From assembly GCF_900110855.1 (NCBI RefSeq), contig NZ_FOFA01000010.1, forward strand, positions 57,727-121,726: a stretch of DNA of 64,000 bases, given 5' to 3'. Origin of the DNA: Microlunatus flavus (GTDB lineage: Bacteria > Actinomycetota > Actinomycetes > Propionibacteriales > Propionibacteriaceae). Of the stretch, positions 19,625 through 32,439 are shown in pieces (the stretch's first letter is position 1; every line of letters starts with the position of its first letter). A program made the translations under genes and the position numbers. The notes beneath the pieces are model-generated. The model made no database searches and had not been told where the DNA came from. It saw nothing but the letters and a program-made list of their open reading frames with translations.

Positions 19625-21469
19625 TCACTCGACGGTGACGGACTTGGCGAGGTTGCGGGGCTGGTCGACGTCGTGGCCCTTGAGGGTTGCGAGCTCGCAG
19701 GCGAACATCTGCAGCGGGACCGTGGCCACGAGCGGCTGCAGCAGCGTCGAGACCTGGGGCAGCGGGACGAGGACGTCGGCGTACGGGAGCACCTCGTGGT
19801 CGTCGGCCTCGGCGAGGACGACGGTGCGGGCGCCGCGGGCGCGGACCTCCTGCAGGTTGGACAGCACCTTGTCGTGGAGCATGTCGCGCCCGCGCGGCGG
19901 GATCACCACGAAGACCGGCAGCCCGTCCTCGATGAGCGCGATGGGGCCGTGCTTGAGCTCGCCGGCCGCGAAGCCCTCCGCGTGGATGTAGGCGAGCTCC
20001 TTGAGCTTGAGCGCGCCCTCCAGGGCGACGGGGTAGCCGACGTGGCGCCCCAGGAACAGCACCACGCGCTCCTCGGCGAAGTCCGCCGCCAGCTTGAGCA
20101 CCGGGTCCATGCCCTCGAGCACCCGCGCGATCGCGTCGGGCATCGTGGCCAGCTCCCCCATCAGCGCGGCGATCTCGTCGCCGAACTTCGTCCCGCGCAC
20201 CTGCGCGAGGTAGAGCCCGAGCAGGTAGCAGGCGACGATCTGGGTGGTGAAGCCCTTCGTCGAGGCGACGCTGATCTCCGGGCCGGCGTGGGTGTAGATG
20301 ACGGCGTCGGACTCGCGCGGGATGGTCGCGCCGTTGGTGTTGCAGACGGCCAGCACGCGGGCGTGCTGCTCGCGGGCGTGCCGGATCGCCATGAGCGTGT
20401 CAGCGGTCTCGCCGGACTGGCTGATGGCGACGACCAGGGTCGTCGGCCCGACGATCGGGTCGCGGTAGCGGAACTCGCTGGCCAGCTCCACCTCGCAGGG
20501 GATCCGGGTCCAGTGCTCGATGGCGTACTTGGCGACGAGCCCGGCGTACGAGGCGGTGCCGCAGGCGATGATGATGATCTTGTCGATGCGGCGCAGCTCC
20601 TCCTCGGAGATGCGCACCTCGTCGAGCGTGAGCCGGCCGTTCTCGTCGTGGCGACCCAGGAGGGTGTCGGCGACCGCCTTCGGCTGCTCGTAGATCTCCT
20701 TGCGCATGAACCAGTCGAAGCCGCCCTTCTCGGCGGCCGACAGGTCCCAGTCGACGTGGAACGGGCGCACCGGCGCCGGGGCGCCGTCGAAGTCGGTGAC
20801 GGTCACGTCGGAGTCGGTGATCACGACGACCTGGTCCTGGCCGAGCTCGATCGCGTCGCGGGTGTGCTCGATGAACGCGGCGACGTCGGAGGCGAGGAAG
20901 TTCTCGCCCTCCCCCACGCCCACCACGAGCGGGGAGTTGCGGCGCGCGGCCACGACCTGGCGCGGGCCCTGCGCGTCGACGGCGACGAGGGTGAAGGCGC
21001 CCTGCAGGCGGCGGCAGACGAGACGCATCGCGTCGGCCAGGTCCACCCCGGCGGCGACCTGCTGCGCGAGCAGGTGGGCGACGACCTCGGTGTCGGTCTC
21101 GGAGACGCAGGTGATGCCGTCCTCGCCGAGCTCGGTGCGCAGGGCCGCGAAGTTCTCGATGATGCCGTTGTGCACGACGGCGACCCGGCCGTCGTACGAG
21201 ACGTGCGGGTGCGCGTTGGTGTCGGTCGGGCCGCCGTGGGTGGCCCAGCGCGTGTGGCCCAGGCCGAGCCCGTCGGCGGGCAGCGGGTGCGCCGCCAGCT
21301 CGGCGTCGAGGTTGGCGATCTTGCCCGCCTTCTTCCTGGCGTGCAGCTCTCCGTCGCTGACGACGGCGACCCCCGCGGAGTCGTAGCCGCGGTACTCGAG
21401 GCGCCGCAGCCCCTCGACCACGACACCGAGCGCCGACCTCGGGCCGACGTAGCCGACGATTCCGCACAT
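19625..21469 (-). CDS. glmS: Glutamine--fructose-6-phosphate aminotransferase (isomerizing)
   Basis: GlmS makes glucosamine-6-phosphate from fructose-6-phosphate and glutamine, the entry step to UDP-GlcNAc. The 614-residue protein starts MCGIVGYVG, exposing the N-terminal nucleophile Cys after Met removal. The glutaminase domain covers about 1-230, with GHTRWATHGGP and HNGIIENF. Two SIS sugar-isomerase domains follow, with ACGTASYAG and the SQSGETADT loop, and the protein ends in the standard KSVTVE. The start is fixed by the N-terminal Cys and by TACGCT 7 nt upstream (leaderless). There is no glmS ribozyme upstream. Confidence 0.97.
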   Translation of the reverse strand: MCGIVGYVGPRSALGVVVEGLRRLEYRGYDSAGVAVVSDGELHARKKAGKIANLDAELAAHPLPADGLGLGHTRWATHGGPTDTNAHPHVSYDGRVAVVHNGIIENFAALRTELGEDGITCVSETDTEVVAHLLAQQVAAGVDLADAMRLVCRRLQGAFTLVAVDAQGPRQVVAARRNSPLVVGVGEGENFLASDVAAFIEHTRDAIELGQDQVVVITDSDVTVTDFDGAPAPVRPFHVDWDLSAAEKGGFDWFMRKEIYEQPKAVADTLLGRHDENGRLTLDEVRISEEELRRIDKIIIIACGTASYAGLVAKYAIEHWTRIPCEVELASEFRYRDPIVGPTTLVVAISQSGETADTLMAIRHAREQHARVLAVCNTNGATIPRESDAVIYTHAGPEISVASTKGFTTQIVACYLLGLYLAQVRGTKFGDEIAALMGELATMPDAIARVLEGMDPVLKLAADFAEERVVLFLGRHVGYPVALEGALKLKELAYIHAEGFAAGELKHGPIALIEDGLPVFVVIPPRGRDMLHDKVLSNLQEVRARGARTVVLAEADDHEVLPYADVLVPLPQVSTLLQPLVATVPLQMFACELATLKGHDVDQPRNLAKSVTVE

Positions 21470-21476
21470 GGGCGCC

Positions 21477-21482
21477 AGCGTA
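21477..21482 (-). promoter_or_regulatory. Leaderless -10 of glmS
   Basis: TACGCT ends 7 nt before the glmS ATG. The divergent coaA -10 lies about 95 bp away, so the two core genes share one short promoter region. Confidence 0.6.
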
Positions 21483-21573
21483 CGGGAGCACGGCCGCCTG
21501 GACCCGGAACGCAAGGTTCCTGCGCGGCACCGACCGGCCTGTGGAGAGAAGTCCCACGGCTGGTCGCGCGCAC

Positions 21574-21579
21574 TACCCT
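21574..21579 (+). promoter_or_regulatory. Leaderless -10 of coaA
   Basis: TACCCT ends 8 nt before the coaA GTG. Confidence 0.6.
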
Positions 21580-21587
21580 GAGCGACC

Positions 21588-22553
21588 GTGACCCAGTCGC
21601 GGGCGCTCGACGTCGAGGCGCCGCCCAGCCCCTACGTGGAGCGCAGCCGGGCCGACTGGGCCGCGCTCGCCGCCAGCGACCAGCTGGGCCTGGACGCCGA
21701 GACCCTGGAGCGGGTCCGCGGCCTGGACGACCCGACCTCGCTGCGCGACGTGCGCGAGGTCTACCTGCCGCTGAGCGGCCTGCTCACCCGCTACGTCGAC
21801 CTCACCGGCGAGCTGCACCGCAGCACCGGCGACTTCCTGCACCTGTCGGTCGGCCGCACGCCCTTCGTCATCGGCATCGCCGGCTCGGTGGCGGTCGGCA
21901 AGTCCACGACCGCCCGCCTGCTGCGCGAGCTGCTGGCCGCGTGGCCCGGGCACCCGCGGGTCGCGCTGGTCACGACCGACGGCTTCCTGCACCCGAACGC
22001 CGAGCTCGCCCGGCGCGGGCTCATGGAGCGCAAGGGCTTCCCCGAGTCGTACGACCGGCGCGCGCTGCTGCGCTTCGTCATGGACGTCAAGTCCGGCAAG
22101 CCCCGCGTCGCCGCCCCCGTCTACAGCCACCTGGTCTACGACATCGTCCCCGACGAGCAGGTGGTTTTGGACAGCCCGGACATCCTCATCGTCGAGGGCC
22201 TCAACGTCCTGCAGCCGGCCGTGGTCCGCCCCGACGGCACCACCGGGCTGGCGGTGAGCGACTTCTTCGACTTCTCCGTCTACGTCGACGCCGACCTCGA
22301 CGACATCCGCGCCTGGTACGTCTCGCGCTTCCTGTCGCTGCGGGAGACCGCGTTCCGCGACCCGCGCTCGTACTTCACGCGCTACGCCGAGCTGACGCCC
22401 GAGCAGGCCGTCGCGCGGGCCGAGCACCTGTGGGACACCATCAACGGCCCGAACCTGCGCCGGAACATCCTCCCGACGCGCGGCCGGGCCACGGCGATCC
22501 TGCGCAAGGGCCCCGACCACCGGGTCGAGTGGGTGCGGATCCGCAAGGTCTGA
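21588..22553 (+). CDS. coaA: Type I pantothenate kinase
   Basis: This enzyme phosphorylates pantothenate, the first step of CoA synthesis. The 321-residue protein has Walker [10 protein letters not shown] at about residues 99-107. Other CoaA signatures are [47 protein letters not shown] and the C-terminal [14 protein letters not shown]. The length matches bacterial type I enzymes (about 310-320), which are usually feedback-inhibited by CoA. Type III CoaX may exist elsewhere in the genome. The GTG start is leaderless. A 13-bp hairpin follows about 90 nt after the stop. Confidence 0.97.
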   Translation: MTQSRALDVEAPPSPYVERSRADWAALAASDQLGLDAETLERVRGLDDPTSLRDVREVYLPLSGLLTRYVDLTGELHRSTGDFLHLSVGRTPFVIGIAGSVAVGKSTTARLLRELLAAWPGHPRVALVTTDGFLHPNAELARRGLMERKGFPESYDRRALLRFVMDVKSGKPRVAAPVYSHLVYDIVPDEQVVLDSPDILIVEGLNVLQPAVVRPDGTTGLAVSDFFDFSVYVDADLDDIRAWYVSRFLSLRETAFRDPRSYFTRYAELTPEQAVARAEHLWDTINGPNLRRNILPTRGRATAILRKGPDHRVEWVRIRKV

Positions 22554-22641
22554 GCCGGCCACGGCGCGGACGCGCGGCCTCCGCCGGTCCCGCACCGGAC
22601 GTGTATCAGGACGCGGCCCCGGTGCTCCTCCACCCCGACGC

Positions 22642-22677
22642 GCGTGCCGGCCGGCAAGGGGGGCCCGGCCGGCACGC
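22642..22677 (+). terminator. coaA terminator hairpin
   Basis: GCGTGCCGGCCGG / CCGGCCGGCACGC is a perfect 13-bp stem with a 10-nt loop, and no U-tract follows. The rest of the 22554-22801 gap shows nothing else supportable. Confidence 0.75.
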
Positions 22678-22788
22678 CGTCACCGGGTCCGCCCGGGCTG
22701 GGAGCCTCGTTCCTGCGTGACGCGCAGAATTCGGGTGCTCGTCGCCCACGCGCACGTCGTGGGCGCTCCCGGTGGACGACCGCACGGC

Positions 22789-22794
22789 TACGGT
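22789..22794 (+). promoter_or_regulatory. Leaderless -10 of the small membrane protein gene
   Basis: TACGGT ends 7 nt before the ATG at 22802. The intervening GGAGGAC could alternatively serve as a ribosome site. Confidence 0.5.
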
Positions 22795-22801
22795 GGAGGA
22801 C

Positions 22802-23005
22802 ATGGCGAACGAGCACGGCCCGCTGCCGCCGCGCGCACGGCTCAGCGCCGGGACCGCCTTCAAGGCCGGCTTCTTCGGCGCCTTCGGTGCGCTCGCCTTC
22901 GGCCTGCTGCTCTCGCTGGTGGTGGTCGTCGCCGCCCTCGTCCTGGCCGCGCTCGGCGTGCTGCCCGGGGTGGCCCAGCTCTTCCAGGCCGTCACGACGC
23001 CCTGA
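22802..23005 (+). CDS. Small single-span membrane protein
   Basis: A 67-residue protein with a polar N-terminus and one or two hydrophobic stretches (ALAFGLLLSLVVVVAALVLA, residues about 32-51). The following PGVAQLFQAV is short and amphipathic. It is not a member of a family I can name. It converges on the histidine-kinase gene, with stops 6 bp apart. A standard -10/ATG pairing and a purine-rich lead support expression. It could be a small regulator of the neighbouring sensor or an unrelated membrane peptide; position is the only hint. Confidence 0.65.
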   Translation: MANEHGPLPPRARLSAGTAFKAGFFGAFGALAFGLLLSLVVVVAALVLAALGVLPGVAQLFQAVTTP

Positions 23006-23011
23006 GGCGGC

Positions 23012-24499
23012 TCAGGCCTCTGCGCCGCCCGCCGTGATCGGCCGCGGCCGACGCGCGTCCCCCGAGACGGGCGGGGGCGGCGGCGGCGGCTGGCGCGGCA
23101 CCGGCCGTGACGTGGTGAGCGGGAAGCGGAGGACGAACAGCGCACCGCCGCCCGGTGCGTCGGTGACGATGACCGTGCCGCCGTGCTGCCGCACCACCGA
23201 CTCGGTGATCGACAGCCCCAGACCCGTCCCCGGGGTGGCCCGCGACGCCTCGGAGCGGAAGAACCGGTCGAAGACGAAGGCCCGCTCCTCCTGGACGACA
23301 CCACGACCCTGGTCGGCGACGCGCACCTCCCCGTCGTGCAGGCTCACGGTGATCGTGCCGCCGGGCGGGGAGAACTTCACCGCGTTGTCGAGCACGTTGT
23401 CGAGGGCCCGCCCGAGCAGGTCGGCGTCGCCCTGCAGGTAGGTCGGGTCCAGCGAGACGTCCCAGCCGAAGCCGGGCACGCGCATGCTGATCCGGTCGAC
23501 CGTCTCCTCCAGCACCGCGGTGAGGTCGACCTCGTAGAGCTCGGCCGCCGTCCGGTCCTCGCGGGTCAGGCCGATCAGGTCGGACACGAGCGAGGAGAAC
23601 TCGATCAGCTGGGTGCGCACGTCGCGCATGATCGTCAGCCGGTCGTCCGGCGGCAGCATCGCGCGCTGGGTGTCGGCGAGCAGCAGCTCGATGTTCGTCC
23701 GCATGCTGGTGAGCGGCGTACGGAGCTCGTGCCCGGCGTCCGCGACGAAGCGCGCCTGGCGCACCCGGGAGACCTTGATCGTGTCGAGCAGGTGGTTGAA
23801 GGCCACCGAGAGCCGGCCGATCTCGTCGTCGCGCACGACCTCCACGGGCGTGAGGTCGTCGGACGCGGCGCGCCGCTCGACCTCGCTGGTGAGCTCGCGC
23901 ACCGGAGCCACACCCGCACGGGCCAGCCGACGGGCGGCGAGCCCGGCGGTGACCACGGCGGCGAGGCCGCAGGCGGCGAGGGCCAGCGCGAGCGCGCCGA
24001 GGATCTGCTGCGAACCGGCCAGCGGGCGCCCGATCACCAACGCGGCCTGCGACGGGCCGCCGAGCGGGACGACGAGGACGCGGTACGGCCGGCCGTCGGG
24101 CGTCCGGGCCTGGCGGGTGAGCTCGCCGAGCTGGCCCGCGGCCACGGCGAGGTCACGTCCGTCGACGAGGATCGCCTCGGAGCCGGGCGCCCGCACCGCC
24201 TCGCCGTCGGCCCGGAGCGCACCGACCATGAGGTCGTCGTCGAGGTCGCGGTCGGCGGAGACGAACCTGTCCACCTGCTCCCAGGTGGGCGAGGGCCCGA
24301 TGGCGGCCACGGCCGCGGTGGTGGCCCGGGCCAGCACGCCGTCGATGCGGTCGTAGGCCGCGATCCGCGTGGCGAGGTAGCCGGCGAGCCCGGTGAAGAG
24401 CACGGCGAGGGTGACGATCAGCAGGGTGAACCTGCCGACGCGACGTTGCAGCGAGGGCCCCGAGGGGCGGCCGACGTCGGGGGCCGTCGGCCTGCTCAT
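23012..24499 (-). CDS. Sensor histidine kinase, orphan (MprB/BaeS-like)
   Basis: A membrane sensor of 495 residues. TM segments lie at about 24-46 and 165-189, flanking an extracytoplasmic sensor domain of about 115 residues. HAMP follows at about 190-245, then the H box DAGHELRTPLTSM with His257, the N box DNVLDNAVKF, DQGRGV and GTGLGLSI. The tail is Pro-rich (eight prolines in a row), then basic. No response regulator adjoins it, so its partner must be elsewhere. The ATG has GGGGGAG 8 nt upstream. It sits downstream of glmM after a 73-bp gap and may be transcribed with it. Confidence 0.9.
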   Translation of the reverse strand: MSRPTAPDVGRPSGPSLQRRVGRFTLLIVTLAVLFTGLAGYLATRIAAYDRIDGVLARATTAAVAAIGPSPTWEQVDRFVSADRDLDDDLMVGALRADGEAVRAPGSEAILVDGRDLAVAAGQLGELTRQARTPDGRPYRVLVVPLGGPSQAALVIGRPLAGSQQILGALALALAACGLAAVVTAGLAARRLARAGVAPVRELTSEVERRAASDDLTPVEVVRDDEIGRLSVAFNHLLDTIKVSRVRQARFVADAGHELRTPLTSMRTNIELLLADTQRAMLPPDDRLTIMRDVRTQLIEFSSLVSDLIGLTREDRTAAELYEVDLTAVLEETVDRISMRVPGFGWDVSLDPTYLQGDADLLGRALDNVLDNAVKFSPPGGTITVSLHDGEVRVADQGRGVVQEERAFVFDRFFRSEASRATPGTGLGLSITESVVRQHGGTVIVTDAPGGGALFVLRFPLTTSRPVPRQPPPPPPPVSGDARRPRPITAGGAEA

Positions 24500-24572
24500 C
24501 GCGTGAGCTCCCCCGGTGGTGCGCCCGCGCGCGCTCGCGCACGGGCCACGGTCCTCACCAGCGACGGGGGCC

Positions 24573-25925
<1,353 letters not shown>

Positions 25926-25972
25926 GCCCACACCCTGCCAGACGAAGTGCCCGGCCGCAGGCCGGGACGCGA

Positions 25973-26470
25973 TCAGCGCTTGCTGTACTGAGGAGCCTTG
26001 CGGGCCTTCTTGAGCCCGGCCTTCTTGCGCTCCTTGATCCGCGCGTCGCGGGTCAGCATCCCGGCCTTCTTCAGGGCCGGACGGCTGGCCTCCTCGTCGA
26101 CGGCGTTGAGGCAGCGGGCGATCCCGAGGCGCAGCGCGCCGGCCTGGCCGGTGACGCCGCCGCCGTGGATGCGGGCGATGACGTCGTACGAGCCGCTGAC
26201 CGCCGCCGTGCCGAAGGGCTCGGAGACGATCTGCTGGTGGACCTTGTTCGGGAAGTAGTTCTCGAGGTCGCGGCCGTTGATGGTCCACTGGCCGCTGCCG
26301 GGCACGATGCGGACGCGCGCGATGGCCTCCTTGCGACGGCCGGTGGCGCCGGCGGGCGCGACGACCGCGGGGCGGCTGCCGGCGGTGGCGCCGGGGTTGG
26401 CCTCGGAGCGGTAGGCGATCTCGCGGTCACCCTCGGTGATCGGGGCGATCTCGGTGGCGGTGTCGGTCAC
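25973..26470 (-). CDS. rpsI: 30S ribosomal protein S9
   Basis: S9 binds 16S rRNA, and its C-terminal tail reaches the P site. The conserved body starts at about residue 44 ([15 protein letters not shown]) and contains [10 protein letters not shown] and the basic tail [10 protein letters not shown], with its terminal SKR. The 165-residue length includes a ~43-residue actinobacterial N-terminal extension rich in Thr/Ala/Glu. The GTG start has AGGA 9 nt upstream. It is cotranscribed with rplM, 41 bp upstream, as in nearly all bacteria. Confidence 0.97.
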   Translation of the reverse strand: MTDTATEIAPITEGDREIAYRSEANPGATAGSRPAVVAPAGATGRRKEAIARVRIVPGSGQWTINGRDLENYFPNKVHQQIVSEPFGTAAVSGSYDVIARIHGGGVTGQAGALRLGIARCLNAVDEEASRPALKKAGMLTRDARIKERKKAGLKKARKAPQYSKR

Positions 26471-26511
26471 TGCTGGATGTCCTGTCGAAAGATCTGGGTG
26501 TCGGTGGGCGG

Positions 26512-26973
26512 TCAGACCGCGGCCGGCTGCTGCTGCGCGACCTGCGTGATCGCGAAGGGCTGCGGCTGCTGCGCGCTGTGGGGGTGCTCCGGGCCCGAGT
26601 AGACCTTGAGCTTCTTGATCAGCTGACGGCTGAGGCGGTTCTTGGGGAGCATGCCCCACACCGCGAGCTCGACGACCTTGCGCGGATCGCGGGCGAGCAG
26701 CTCGCCGGCCGGCACCGACTTCAGACCACCCGGGCGGCCGGAGTGCCGGTGGTACATCTTGTCGGTCCCCTTGCTGCCACCGAGGGAGATCTTGGAGGCG
26801 TTGACCACGACGACGAAGTCGCCGCCATCCATGTGCGGGGCGAAGGTCGGCTTGTGCTTGCCGCGCAGCAGGGTGGCGATCTGGACGGCGAGCCGTCCGA
26901 GGACGACGTCGGACGCGTCGATGACGTGCCAGTCCCTCGTGAGGTCACCGGGCTTGGGGCTGTACGTGGACAC
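26512..26973 (-). CDS. rplM: 50S ribosomal protein L13
   Basis: L13 is an early-assembly 23S rRNA-binding protein. The 153-residue protein carries [34 protein letters not shown] and [12 protein letters not shown], followed by [10 protein letters not shown], all standard for the family. The last 15 residues form a Gln/Pro-rich tail ([10 protein letters not shown]). The start is GTG with MSTYSPKP, typical of actinobacteria. It is first in the rplM-rpsI(-glmM) unit. A well-spaced -35/-10 pair lies about 135 nt upstream, leaving a leader long enough for autoregulation, which I cannot demonstrate. Confidence 0.97.
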   Translation of the reverse strand: MSTYSPKPGDLTRDWHVIDASDVVLGRLAVQIATLLRGKHKPTFAPHMDGGDFVVVVNASKISLGGSKGTDKMYHRHSGRPGGLKSVPAGELLARDPRKVVELAVWGMLPKNRLSRQLIKKLKVYSGPEHPHSAQQPQPFAITQVAQQQPAAV

Positions 26974-27106
26974 GGTCGTGGACCAGCTCTCGGATCAGTG
27001 GGTGGATCTGTCGTTCGGGTGCTGCGGTCGTGCAGATCGGGCCCGCGCATCCGCTCCGGCGGAACCGGATACGGGACGAGCACGTGCGAAGACGCAACGA
27101 CCGTCC

Positions 27107-27136
27107 AAGATACCCGCGCTCGGCAAGGGTGGTCAA
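27107..27136 (-). promoter_or_regulatory. rplM-rpsI promoter
   Basis: TTGACC (27136-27131) and TATCTT (27112-27107) are separated by 18 nt on the minus strand, a good housekeeping-sigma match about 134 nt before the rplM start. Confidence 0.75.
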
Positions 27137-27222
27137 AACAGCGCACTCCGCGCGAGGGCGCCGTGGCAAGGATCACCGGACCGCTGCGCCGCCCACCCTT
27201 CAAGAGTATTCGGACGTCCTCC

Positions 27223-27228
27223 TAGATT
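27223..27228 (+). promoter_or_regulatory. Leaderless -10 of the citrate synthase gene
   Basis: TAGATT ends 6 nt before the ATG at 27235. No strong -35 is visible. Confidence 0.55.
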
Positions 27229-27234
27229 GGGGCC

Positions 27235-28593
<1,359 letters not shown>

Positions 28594-28608
28594 CCCGTAC
28601 GCCGCGAA

Positions 28609-28637
28609 CGCCCCGACCACGTCCTGTGGTCGGGGCG
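28609..28637 (+). terminator. Citrate synthase terminator
   Basis: CGCCCCGACCAC / GTGGTCGGGGCG is a perfect 12-bp stem with a 5-nt loop followed by TTTCGCG. It is the clearest intrinsic terminator in the window. Confidence 0.9.
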
Positions 28638-28665
28638 TTTCGCGTTCCCATCCCGCAACGCCCCC

Positions 28666-28744
28666 GGAGCCTGTCGAAGGCCGAGGACGCCCCTTGAGCC
28701 TGTCGAAGGGCCCCGCACACGCTCCCTGAGCCTGTCGAAGGGCC
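28666..28744 (+). repeat. Three copies of the GAGCCTGTCGAAGG dispersed repeat
   Basis: Copies at 28666-28680, 28694-28712 and 28721-28744 share GAGCCTGTCGAAGG; the last has the full GCTCCCTGAGCCTGTCGAAG form. The same unit forms the arms of the elements at 59920-60194 and recurs at 63964. These copies lie in the 325-bp gap between the citrate synthase terminator and the export operon. The remainder of the gap is leader sequence. Confidence 0.85.
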
Positions 28745-28918
28745 CGAAGGGGACGGCGTCCGCCGAGGTCCCCCGATCTCACGGAAAGGTTCCGGACACC
28801 CGCCCGACCGTCACAGGCCGTGCACAGCCTCGTGCAAGTCGACCCATAGCCGGCCTCAGCAAGATCTGGACGTCCCCGCTCCTGCAGGGGCCACGCCCAG
28901 CCCCGCGAGGACGTACCC

Positions 28919-30246
28919 GTGCCCCGAGCCCGAACGCGCAGCGACCACCCCCGACGCCGGCGCTGGCCGGTCGTCGTCGTGGTCGCGCTCGTCCTGCTCG
29001 GCGGCGGCGGCGCCCTGGCGTGGCACCTGACGCGCGCCTCCAGCACCCCGGCGGCCGTCGAACGCACCGTGACGGTCAGCAAGCAGACGGTGAAGGACAC
29101 CGTCGGAGCCACCGGCACCGTCGAGCCCGCCCGCCGGGCCGACCTCGCCTTCGGCGCGAGCGGGACGGTGACCGCGGTCGACGTCGAGGTCGGCGACAAG
29201 GTGACCAAGGGCGACGTCCTCGCCACCCTCGACGACGACGACCTGCAGGCCGACCTCGACGCGGCGCAGGCCGACCTGGCCTCCGCGCAGGACGACCTCA
29301 CGACCGCCGAGGACAGCTCGAGCACCACCGCCGCCGAGCTCACGGCCGCGAAGGCCAAGGTCGCGGTCGACGAGAGCGCGGTCTCGCAGGCCCGGACGGC
29401 GCTGAAGTCGGCGACCTTGCGCGCGACCTTCACCGGAACCGTCGCCGAGGTCGGCGTCGCCAAGGGCGACACGGTCGGGTCGGGCTCGTCGGGCTCGGCC
29501 GGGTCCTCGGCCTCCGGGTCGGGGGCGTCGGGCGGCGGCAGCGGCCAGAGCAGCGCGTCGGGCGCGTCCACGACGGCCGTCACGGTCATCTCGACGGACC
29601 GCTACACCGTCTCCGCGAGCGTCGGCAGCGCCGACCTCGCCAAGGTCAAGAAGGGGCTGCAGGCCCAGATCACCACGACCGGCTCCACCGCGACGGTCTT
29701 CGGGACCGTCTCCTCGGTGGCGGTGATGGCCTCGTCGGGCTCGGGCGCCACGGGGGCCGGGGCGACCACCGCGGGCGCCGGCGCGACTTTTCCCGTGACG
29801 ATCGACGTGACCGGCTCCCGCAAGGACCTGTACGCCGGGGCGACGGCGACCGTGTCGATCGTCGTCAGCCAGCGCGACGACGTCCTCACGGTGCCGACCG
29901 CGGCGATCTCGACCGCCAACGGCCAGACGGCCGTCACCCGGCTCGTCGGGACGGGCAGGGTCTCCACGCCGGTGACGCTCGGGACGAGCTACGGCCCGAC
30001 GACCGAGGTCACCAAGGGCCTCGCCGACGGCGACCAGGTCGTCGTGACGATCCCGGTCCGGACGGCCGGCGGCACCCCGTCGGGCCAGAGCAGCGGGACC
30101 GGCGGGTTCGGCGGCCGCGGGTACGGCGGCGGGAACGGCGGAGGCGGGTTCGGTGGCGGCGGCTACGGCGGGGGCGGCTTCGGCGGCGGGGCTCCCCCGG
30201 CCGGCGGGGTGCCCGGCGGCCAGGCCGGCACCGGCGGGGGCACCCG

Positions 30247-30250
<4 letters not shown>
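28919..30250 (+). CDS. HlyD/MacA-family periplasmic adaptor subunit of an exporter
   Basis: Membrane-fusion-type adaptor, 443 residues. An Arg-rich N-terminus is followed by one TM helix (residues about 16-35). A split biotinyl-lipoyl domain (ATGTVEPARRADLAFGASG ... LRATFTGTVAEVGV) surrounds a short helical hairpin, and beta-barrel domains follow. The C-terminal 55 residues are almost pure Gly/Phe/Tyr repeats, probably disordered. The GTG start has AGGA 7 nt upstream. Its stop overlaps the ATPase start (GTGA), making it the first gene of a MacAB-like operon. In Gram-positives such adaptors work without an outer-membrane channel. The exported substrate is unknown. Confidence 0.85.
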
Positions 30251-31058
<808 letters not shown>

Positions 31059-31062
<4 letters not shown>

Positions 31063-32372
31063 GCGTCCCGGCGCTGCGGACGCCCCGCGTACGGCCCGGG
31101 GAGACCCTGGCCATCGCGCTGGAGTCGGTGCGGACGCACCGCATGCGGTCCCTGCTCACCGTGCTGGGCATCTGGATCGGCATCGCCTCGGTCACCCTCA
31201 CCGTCGGCCTCGGCCAGGGCGCCCAGCAGAAGGTGGCCGACCAGATCAACAGCCTGGGCAGCAACCTCCTGGTCGTCTCCCCCGGCAGCTCCACCACCGG
31301 CGGCGTCCGCGCCGGCCGCGGCACCGCGACCACCCTCACCCTCGCCGACGCCCAGGCCCTCGCGGACCCGACGGTGGCGCCGGACGTCGCGCACGTCGCC
31401 CCGGTGCGGACGACCTCCGGCGTCCTCACGTCGGGCAGCACCACCTGGACGACCTCGGTCACGGCGACGACGCCCGAGTGGCTGGGGGTGCGGGCCCGCT
31501 CGCTCGCCGAGGGCCGGTTCCTCACCGCGCAGGACGAGACGACGGCCGCGCACGTGCTCGTCCTGGGCGGCACGACGGTCTCCGAGCTCGGGCTGCGTAC
31601 CGGGGTCGGCAGCACCGTCACCCTCGGCGGCACCGCGTTCACGGTCGTCGGGGTGCTCGCCGACAGCGGGTCCAGCGGGAGCACCGACGAGGACGACCTC
31701 GCCGTGACGCCCCTGAGCACGGCCGAGGCGGTGCTCGGCACCGCCGGCTCGAACGGGTCGGTGTCCTCGATCTACCTCCAGGGCGCCTCCGGCGACCGGC
31801 TCTCCGCCGCCTACCAGGAGGCGTACGCGGCCCTGGCCACGCGGCACGACACCGGGGCGACGACCACTGCGGGCGCGACCACCGGCACGGCGCGCGCGGC
31901 CGCGGCCGCGGCGTCGACCAGTTCGGTGGACTTCTCGATCACCAGCCAGCAGTCGCTGGTGCAGGCCGCCACCTCGACGTCGAAGACGCTGACCGTGCTG
32001 CTCGCGGGCATCGCCGGCATCTCGCTGCTCGTCGGCGGCATCGGCGTCATGAACATCATGCTCGTCTCGGTCTCCGAGCGGATCCGCGAGATCGGCCTGC
32101 GCAAGGCCCTGGGCGCGCCGCCGGCGCTGATCCGCCGCCAGTTCCTCGCCGAGGCCTGCCTGCTGGCCCTCGCCGGCGGCGTCCTGGGTCTGGGAACCGG
32201 CTACCTCGGGGCCCTCCTGCTGCCGTCCCTCATCGACCAGCCCGTCACCATCTCGCTGCCCGCCTCCCTCGGCGCGCTCGGCGTCGCGCTCGCCGTCGGC
32301 GTGGTCGCCGGCGTCTACCCCGCCTCCCGTGCGGCCCGCCTCGCGCCGATCGACGCGCTGCGCAGCGACTGA
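31059..32372 (+). CDS. ABC transporter permease, MacB/FtsX family
   Basis: The 437-residue permease has the MacB layout: one N-terminal TM (residues about 30-50), a large extracytoplasmic MacB_PCD domain (about 55-285), and three C-terminal TM helices within an FtsX domain. [12 protein letters not shown] is the conserved cytoplasmic loop characteristic of this family. The extracytoplasmic domain is rich in Thr/Ser/Gly and includes an Ala run. Together with the upstream ATPase and the two adaptors, it should form a mechanotransmission exporter for a drug, lipid or peptide. Confidence 0.92.
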
Positions 32373-32439
32373 GCCGCACCGCCTGCACCACCCGAGCACC
32401 GGCACCGCAGCACCACCGGCACCACCCCAGGAGAAGCCC

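Noticed and set aside
29020..30246. Long upstream extension of the ABC ATPase frame
   Set aside because: It overlaps the adaptor gene in another frame and is Arg/Gly-rich nonsense. The real GTG start is at 30247.
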